Source: Rhinopomastus cyanomelas (lineage: Eukaryota; Chordata; Aves; Bucerotiformes; Rhinopomastidae). From it: a DNA stretch of 64,000 nucleotides. Within the stretch, counting starts at the first letter, position 1. Every line of letters begins with the position of its first letter. The notes under the pieces were generated by a model, which did no database searches, was not told the DNA's origin, and worked only from the letters and a program-made list of their open reading frames with translations. A program made the translations under genes and the position numbers. Below are positions 57,439 to 64,000 of this stretch, piece by piece. The stretch is taken from positions 108,344 through 172,343 of the forward strand of contig VXBP01002267.1 of NCBI GenBank assembly GCA_013400115.1, given 5' to 3'.

Positions 57439-59292
57439 ACTCATTCCCTAGCACTTAAAATAACCCATTAGATGCCCAAGGGAACAGATCATGGTCAGGA
57501 GAAGAATCACCACATTTGGAAGTCAGAGAAATAAGCAGGTCCAACTTACACAGACATTCCTCCACTAACTGTGTAACGGGTTGTCCACTCAACCCCCTGC
57601 CCCAGCAACCATGAGGTTCAGGAAGCCATTTCCAGTCAGGAATGCTGCAAGCCCTAGCCCCAAAAGCCATCCAGGGCTCCAGCAGTGCTTCTGTGAGCTG
57701 CTGGTTCACAGCTGGCCCTCAACACAGTAAACACTTGGAGCAGTCCCTGGTGGGACCACAACACTTGGCAGGGGGCAGAAAGACGTGACTCATGGCCCAC
57801 ACTCTCAATCAACAGGGTTAAAATAAGGTGTTAACCATTGTCAGGATGTATTAGCTTTGGTCAGAAGTGACTCGAATAATGACAGCTTGGAAGAACCATG
57901 GGTTCCTCTGAACATCCAGAACAGATGAATAGCTTTAACACTATGAGATGCTTTACCATAAACAAGTTGGTGCTTTCCAGTAAATTCTCTCTCACCTCAG
58001 TTTACTAATCAGGAGGCACCATTTGAAAGTTCAGGACTGACCTTGTTTGTATTTATCAGCTCTCCTGTTACCATAGCTCTGTTGTTTTGACATGAAAGCA
58101 ACAAGATACCAAACACCATTTAAAAAAAAAAAAGAGCAGCTTTAAAATAAAACCCTACAAATAAGAAAGTAGCACAAAAGCATTTGGGGTCCAAAGGAAG
58201 AGATGCCGTGAAGTGACATTTGCTACCTTAGGATAAGATTTTAACTGGGAAATGAGCACTAAAAGGAAGGAGAAGACTTGGTTTGTGAAACCTGGAGTTA
58301 GTCAAACTCTGCCCACTTTGGTACAGTGTTCTACAGCCCACACCAGATTTGTCTGGTACCTCAAAGCAGGACTAGGCTGGTGTATCTGCTGTGGCCCTCA
58401 AGGTGTAGGGAAGGCTCAGTGCTTCTCACATTGACCATCTAATTGCAGTAGTAGTGCTTTCAGAAGCACCCCCAACCAGAGTAATGGCATTTTTGCCCAA
58501 ATTCAGCCAAATCCCTGCAGTCAGAGGTCGATTCTCCACAGCCAGCCTCTCCCTCTAGCATCAGCCTGCATTAGGGTCTGGCAGGGTAGGATTTAACACC
58601 GCTGCCTTGTGATTCTGCCCACTGAGGATGTCCAGTGGCATAAGCTCATCATATGACTGCATGCTGTGCACATTGGGGTAACCATGTGGAAGAGCTAATT
58701 ACAAGGCAGGAAATGAGAGCAGAAGCTTGGAGGAAACAAGCTTTCGGCACAGGGCAAAGCAAATCACACTGTCATTAGCCATCCTGCCTTCAGCAGCAAG
58801 AGAACTGGCTGCTGAAGGAGGCCTTGGGTTAAGTATCTCTTCCCCTCTCGGCTTCCTCTCACAGCTCAAAAGTCCAAGCAACGTTGTCCAAGGGAGATGG
58901 AAACCTCTCTTAGTTAGCAGCTCAGCAGAACACTTCAGCATGTGCTTAAAAGAAGGCATGTGGACAGTCTAACTGCCTTCAGCAGGCAGGCTTGCATGCT
59001 TTCTATTAGGCACATGGAGAACCTTGTTGAGTCAGGAGCAGAAGGTTTATGCTTTTGAGATCAAAGGCAGCACACATCGGTTCCTGCAGCAGGACCCACA
59101 CGGCTGCAGTTTATTTGCTTTACACTGACTACATTTGAGTGAGATGAAGTACAGTTCGTGAGCCAAATGAGAGTCTCTCCCTTTTGTGATTTTTCTTTTT
59201 GAACATGCCAGCAGGACAAGGTGACTTCTGAGAGTGAGGAAATGTGCAGACGAAACCCTGGGACTGTTTGCAAGGTGCTGTTGCAGTGTGCC
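57439..59292. other. 1.9 kb single-copy non-coding DNA
   Basis: No gene or repeat recognised apart from a short A run at about 58120. Confidence 0.5.
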
Positions 59293-59905
59293 TAGGTGAC
59301 ACAGAAGGCCGGTGGCATCCTGGCTTGTATCAGGAATAGTGTGGCCAGCAGGACTAGGGACGTCGTTCTCCCCCTGTACTGGGCACTGGTGACACCTCTA
59401 CTCAAGTACTGGGGGCAGTTCTGGGCCCCTCTCTGCAAGAAAGAGATTGAGGGGCTGGAGTGGGTCCAGAGGAGCACTGAGGCTGGGAAAGGGCCTGGAG
59501 GGAAAGTCTGATGAGGAGAGGCTGAGGGAGCTGCAGGTATTTAGCCTGCAGAAGAGGAGACTCAGGGGGGACCTTCTCCCTCTCTACAACTCCCTGAAGG
59601 AAGGTTGTAGTCAGGTGGGAGTCGAGCTCTTCTGCCAAGCAACTAGTGACAGAAGGCAGGGCCTGAAGCTGCACTAGGGGACTGTTAGGTTGGATGTTAG
59701 GAAGCCCTTCCTCATGGAAAGGGTGATCAGACCGTGGAATGGACTGCCCAGGGCAGTGGTAGAGTCCCCATCTCTGGAGGAATTTAAGGACTTTAAGACT
59801 GTCTGTGGCCCTTAGTGCCTTGGTCTGGCCGATGGGGTGGTGTTAGGTCCTGGGCTGGGCTGGATGAGCTCAGAGGGCTTTTCCAGCCTCAATAATTCTG
59901 TGATT
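59293..59905 (+). mobile_element. best-preserved CR1 copy, ORF2 C-terminus plus 3' UTR (type C)
   Basis: Reading from 59296, the frame gives G-G-I-L-A-C-I-R-N-S-V-A-S-R-T-R-D-V-V-L-P-L-Y-W-A-L-V-T-P, then, after one frameshift near 59500, D-E-E-R-L-R-E-L-Q-V-F-S-L-Q-K-R-R-L-R-G-D-L-L-P-L-Y-N-S-L-K. After one stop it continues to R-L-D-V-R-K-P-F-L-M-E-R-V. The whole ORF2 C-terminal domain is thus recognisable with only about two breaks, and the 3' end 'GGGCTTTTCCAGCCTCAATA' plus ATTCTGTGATTG is intact. The catalytic reverse-transcriptase core and endonuclease are absent through 5' truncation. It is non-functional, but probably a younger insertion than most here. Confidence 0.95.
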
Positions 59906-62004
59906 GCAGTAAAATACAGAAAAGAAAATCTACTTAATATCTCATTTACATGTAATACAAGTCAGAATAAAGTTATCATTGGCACAAGACACCTCAGTCT
60001 TCTCCTGTCATCCCAAGGCTTAGCAAGACAGAAGAACAACTGTCAGACAGAAACTCCCTTTGACTTGGGAATCTGCATTTACTCCTGCTGTTTGCTCTGA
60101 AAACTCAACACCAGCAGGAGAGAAGAGTAAAATATCACCCCCATCCAAATTCTCACTGACACAAAGAGCTAACAGAGAAACTCTGGAAACATGAAAAAAA
60201 CTCCTGAGTGTAGATGGCTGCAAATAATAAAATAACAGAAGGTGGCTTTTGTCCCATTAACTTTGCAAACACCTCTCGAGGCCAAGGGGTAAGAGTACAG
60301 AGAGCTGTCGGATCACATAGGAATCTCAGCAGATCAGTGACGACTCGGGGAGAGGATCAAAGCACTCACAGCCTGCTGCCGACTTGTACAGCAAAGTGAA
60401 ACTCCAGTGCAGAAGCCAAATTTCCAACAAAACGGGCATCTACTTGGCAACCAAAAAGCCTCAGAAGCTTCAGACCAGACCTCAGATCACTGAAGACAGC
60501 AGATAAATAGTGTGAGAGCATGAACTGGAGCAGAGTGTGGGTTTGCTTGTTCACTGAACCAGTGGGGCCAGACACCCTGCAGAATCCAGCTAATCCCTAA
60601 ACATAACCAGAAGCTAAAACTATACAACAGTATTTTGGACAAGACATCAACAAGGATCAAGACTGTCAAGGAAAAGGCAGTTGCACTGGAAGGTAAGTTT
60701 TTCAGTGCAGTTTCACCTCAACCTTTATCACGCCTGTTGACACAGATCGACCAAATAACCAGAACCAGGGGCAAATTTTCCACTAGCACAACCTTAAATG
60801 AATCTTTGCTCTGAAGCAATGGAAAACTTTCAAGGCACTTAAGTGCTAAGATGATGAGCACAGCATTAAAAAAAATGTAGCTAGATAAGGCAGGAGCCAG
60901 CATCTGTAATGGGACATGATGATCATTTCCCTTGTGAATGCTGAGATAGGGGCAATATGGCTCTCACATCTCACATTATCAGAGCAACGAATGCAGAATA
61001 TCCCTCTGGAGTCCTGTGAAGTCTCCCTGTCTGTCTAAAGCAGAGAGTCAAATACTCTCCTCTTAAACGTGAGGCTAAGGAGGGAAAGGGACAGCATCAA
61101 GTGTTGACAGCTCAGAGATTGCTGCTAAGTGAAAGCAAGATCAAGGTGTGGATTAGGACACCACCATTGTAAACACAGCACTGAGGAGGAGATGAGATCA
61201 TGAAACACAAATTTGACAGAGAAGTGAAGCAAAAATGAATTCTGCTTGTAATTCAGCTTCCTTCCCTCTAGCTATGAAGGTTCAGAAAGCAAAGCCATCC
61301 CTTGAAACCAAGCCACCAGCAGCTTCCTGCATCAGAGGAACATTATGCTATGAGGAATGCAAGATGATACGAACATGGGGCAACAAAGCACAAGCACAGG
61401 GAAAGAAAAGCAAACAGCATCATTCGCACCTCACATACCACATATGTTCTTCAAAACAGTTCCCTACTGTTACACCTACATGGCTGCATTACCATGAGAT
61501 AAGTGTCACCATCTGAAAGTTAAAATATATAGTGTCCACATTCATAGCATCAATAGCTACGACCTCCCCCTATTCACAGCCCCAGGTATTTCAGAAATAA
61601 ATTGTTTTCTACAATAAATTGTTTATCTACTCACCAAAGGAGACAGGGTCAGTGTAGAAATGCAGTTCAGGCAGCTGAACCCAGGATAAGTCATTTCTCA
61701 ACAACATTGGAGTGTAAAGGAGTAACCTTCCCACAGCCAGGAATATCTTTCTGGTTTGCCTTTTCTACATATCTGCTGGGTAAGGTATTTCCTATTGAGG
61801 TTTTACAGGGAGATACAGGATTATTTTAAAGGTCTTGAATGATTTTCAAGTCGCTAGAGCTCAAGGGATACCGATGAGCTCTGTCCTCTGCATTATCATA
61901 ACAAATGGGAGTGCAGGAGCATTGCAAGCCCTAGCAGCTTCTATACACATCAACACTTTTCCAAGTTTGTCTCCTTTATTTGGCTTTTGGTTACAAGGCA
62001 GGGT
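59906..62004. other. 2.1 kb single-copy non-coding DNA
   Basis: Only a 17-18-base tandem duplication (61596-61630) stands out. Confidence 0.5.
61596..61630 (+). repeat. 17-18-bp tandem duplication
   Basis: AATAAATTGTTTTCTAC (61596-61612) is followed directly by AATAAATTGTTTATCTAC (61613-61630), differing by one inserted A. Confidence 0.88.
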
Positions 62005-62105
62005 CAGAATCACAGAACTGTGGAGGCTGCAAAAGACCTCTGTGTTCATCAAGCCCAGCCTATGACCCATCATCACCACAGTCCTGGTTCCCTGCAGCAG
62101 TGAAT
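62005..62105 (-). mobile_element. CR1 3' fragment (type C), minus strand
   Basis: 'CAGAATCACAGAACTGTGGA', 'GGCTGCAAAAGACCTCTGTG' and 'CATCAAGCCCAGCCTATGAC' match the left part of the copy at 19090. About 100 bases. Confidence 0.88.
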
Positions 62106-62260
62106 ATTTGAGCTCATTTCCCTGGTGCCATCGATGTAATGTCAGACAGTAACTCGCAGCCCTACTGAACTGGAGACCTGGGAAGTCTCCATCACTCTGA
62201 TATCTATGGTGCTTCAATCAGTCTTCACCCAGCATCTTGCCCATCCCTGCCTCTAAGGAA

Positions 62261-62370
62261 ATCACAGAACATTAGGGATTGGAATGGACCTCAAAACATC
62301 ATCTAGTCCAATCTCCCTGCCACACCAGGACCACCTAGATCAAGTCACATAGGAACATATCCAGGCCAAA
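62261..62370 (-). mobile_element. CR1 3' end fragment (type A), minus strand
   Basis: 'ATCACAGAACATTAGGGATT', 'CATCTAGTCCAATCTCCCTG' and 'GATCAAGTCACATAGGAACA', ending at 'TATCCAGGCC'. Nearly the same segment occurs at 63277 and 44224. Confidence 0.92.
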
Positions 62371-63276
62371 AATGCACAGAGCTGAAGGGTCTCTATATAA
62401 AATGGTGCCCCAGAACCCCTCTGGCTGGTATCAGCATCCTAGAGCACAGGCAACAGAGGCTGTTTGAAGCTCCAAAATCATGTCTTCCAAATGAGAACAA
62501 ATATAAAGTAAAAATCCTTCCTGACAAAACAGAGGCAGAGTTTACAGTGGAGGCAGAGCAGAACAACAAGAACATAGCTACAGCTCTTATTTACATATAA
62601 ATTGCTGTGCATACAAATGTGTGTGTGAGCATTTTACGTTAACAAGAGGTTTTACTATGGAGGCAAAGAACAATAAATCCTGTCCTCCTGGGGTAGAAAG
62701 GTCAAGGTATTTTAAATTATTATTTCCACAATTTGTGTCTGACAGAAACTGATGCTGTCTAGGTAAGTAATGCTATCTTGGGATGAGCTCAGGGCCAGCA
62801 AAACAAGGTGATAAGACAGGGACATCAACTCAGAACCAATAACTCTCTTTCCCAGATGGCATTTTTATCTGAGAGTGCCAAAAGAAGCTAGACAGGAAAT
62901 TTGTGGACCTATATCACGGTAAACTCATTAAGAGTAAGTGAGTTTCTGAAAGACTAAAAGCGAGTTAATCTGGTGCCTCTGATTTAAAAAGGACCTCAGC
63001 ACTTCAGCTCCATCAGCCTAATGTTTATGTTGTATAAAATACATTTAACCCACCAGAGCATCTGTCCCACCAGTATCTGTGAAGGAGATAATGTAACTAG
63101 TTTGCATTTTAAAGAGGTCCCCAAATGATGTGCTAAAGCCAGTGAGTGCAGCAGGGCTTCCCTGGAGCAAAGGAGAGGATTCCTGCTCAGAGAAATTCCA
63201 AATAACCTGGAGTTCAATTTTAAGGCAAAGCCTTTAAGACCATTAAATTCAATCATTAACCTAACCCCATCAAGGT
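62371..63276. other. single-copy non-coding DNA
   Basis: No gene or repeat recognised. Confidence 0.5.
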
Positions 63277-63672
63277 CACAAATCATTAGGGATTGTAAGG
63301 GACCTCGAAGGATCATCCGGTCCAATCACTCTGCCACAGCAGGATCACCTAGATCAAGTCACACAGGAACATGTCCAGGTGGGTTTTAAATGTCTCCAGA
63401 GAAGGAGACTCCACAACCCCCCTGGGCAGCCCCTTCTAGTGCTCTGTCACCCTCACCGGGAAGAAGTTCCTTCTCATACTGATGTGGAAACTCCGATGTT
63501 CCAGCTCACAGCCATTGCCCCTTGTCCTATCATTAGGAAACACTGAGAAGAGCCTGGCTCTATCCTCCTGACAACCACCTTTCACATATTTATAAACATT
63601 AATGAGATCAAGATCTCCCCTGAGCCCCCTTTTCCTCAGCCTAACTGGCCCCAGTGCAGTCCTGCTGTATTT
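63277..63672 (-). mobile_element. CR1 copy, ~395 bases (type A), minus strand
   Basis: 'CACAAATCATTAGGGATTGT', 'TGCCACAGCAGGATCACCTA', 'GATCAAGTCACACAGGAACA' and 'TGTCCAGGTGGGTTTTAAAT'. On the minus strand G-N-G-C-E-L-E-H-R-S-F-H-I-S-M-R-R-N-F-F-P-V-R-V-T-E-H (about 63445-63525) gives the ORF2 tail, close to the copies at 13169 and 51326. The upstream R-G-L-R-G-D-L-D segment is also readable. Confidence 0.94.
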
Positions 63673-63944
63673 CAAGAGATGGGATCTGGGGCAGAGACTG
63701 ACCAAAACGACATAACAAATACAAGCAGGACAGAAGACCCCTGGTGCAGCCAGATGTGGCCATGTCTGTCCCAGGCCAGCCGGGAGAGACTCAGAGAAGA
63801 AGACCCAGAACACAAGGGTGGTTTTGAAAACTTCGGCTTCAGCTATCTCTACAGCAGTCATCATCCTGCTTTCACCCCACTCTTCAGCTCAGTTCTCAAG
63901 GGAAAGCCAGTGAGACCACACCACAGCCACAGGTTGTGCCACTG
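63673..63944. other. short single-copy spacer
   Basis: No feature recognised. Confidence 0.5.
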
Positions 63945-64000
63945 AAATGGGTCAGGCAAGATGATCTTTCAGGTCCCTTCCAACCTAAACCATTCTATGA
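63945..64000 (+). mobile_element. CR1 3' terminus (type D), at the window edge
   Basis: 'AAGATGATCTTTCAGGTCCC' followed by 'TTCCAACCTAAACCATTCTA' and TGA, cut by the end of the window. It is unknown whether more terminal repeats follow. Confidence 0.88.

Noticed and set aside
1..64000. Bacterial-type systems, CRISPR arrays, tRNA or rRNA genes, retroviral gag/pol/env genes
   Set aside because: No regularly spaced repeats, no tRNA B-box in a cloverleaf context and no viral core-gene motifs were seen. The CR1 content shows vertebrate nuclear DNA.

Overview
This is nuclear DNA of a bird, and I find no intact gene in it. The diagnosis rests on dozens of copies of the CR1 family of non-LTR retrotransposons with the typical avian 3' end: a 'TTCCAACC...' block followed by short ATTCTRTG-like repeats. 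About 9.9 kb of the 64 kb (roughly 15 percent, estimated by eye) is CR1. That is high for a bird and would fit a lineage with strong CR1 expansion, such as woodpeckers and relatives, but this placement is an inference. All recognisable protein-coding sequence is the decayed C-terminal part of the CR1 ORF2 reverse-transcriptase polyprotein. No rRNA, tRNA, CRISPR array or bacterial feature is present.

Layout. From 1 to 8 kb, single-copy sequence is broken by six dated-looking CR1 pieces and one long copy (4184-4965, minus strand). From 8 to 19 kb, single-copy DNA carries further CR1 pieces at 11.0, 13.2, 14.4, 15.2, 17.6 and 19.1 kb. A repeat-free block at 12.44-12.93 kb has homeodomain- and TCF/LEF-like sites. 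From 19 to 31 kb CR1 is sparser. This part holds several candidate regulatory blocks (23.03-23.26, 23.47-23.75 and 28.58-28.84 kb), an 18-bp perfect palindrome made of two octamer-like half-sites, and a CpG-rich patch at 26.94-27.23 kb with two CACGTG E-boxes. At 31.4 kb a CR1 copy stops at the only ambiguous base in the window (N at 31618). From 31.6 to 44.2 kb is the longest CR1-poor stretch. It contains a much older CR1/L3-like relic at 38.39-38.74 kb. From 44 to 54 kb there are long and paired CR1 copies (44224-44950, 51326-51755 and the abutting 52764-53155 / 53156-53384), a CpG-rich patch with a CTCF-like motif at 47.3-47.7 kb, and a repeat-free AT-rich block at 52.24-52.76 kb. From 54 to 64 kb there is one LTR-like candidate (54.8-55.3 kb), a 14-bp inverted repeat at 56.7-56.8 kb, a comparatively well-preserved CR1 copy (59293-59905) and a CR1 cluster at the right edge.

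The CR1 copies fall into at least five 3'-end types by eye: (A) '...CCAATCCCTAATGTTCTGTGATT'; (B) 'GGTTGGAAAAGACCCCTGGGATCA' when read in minus orientation; (C) 'GAGGCTGGAAAAGACCTCTGAGATCAT'; (D) the 'CTGCCCATGGCAGG' type; (E) 'GGAGGTCCTTTCCAACCATGATGATTC'. Several waves of insertion are therefore present. Nothing here works as an operon or pathway. The window reads as intergenic or intronic avian DNA whose functional content, if any, is likely cis-regulatory. I did not find an undescribed biological system. The findings are modest and are graded as such.
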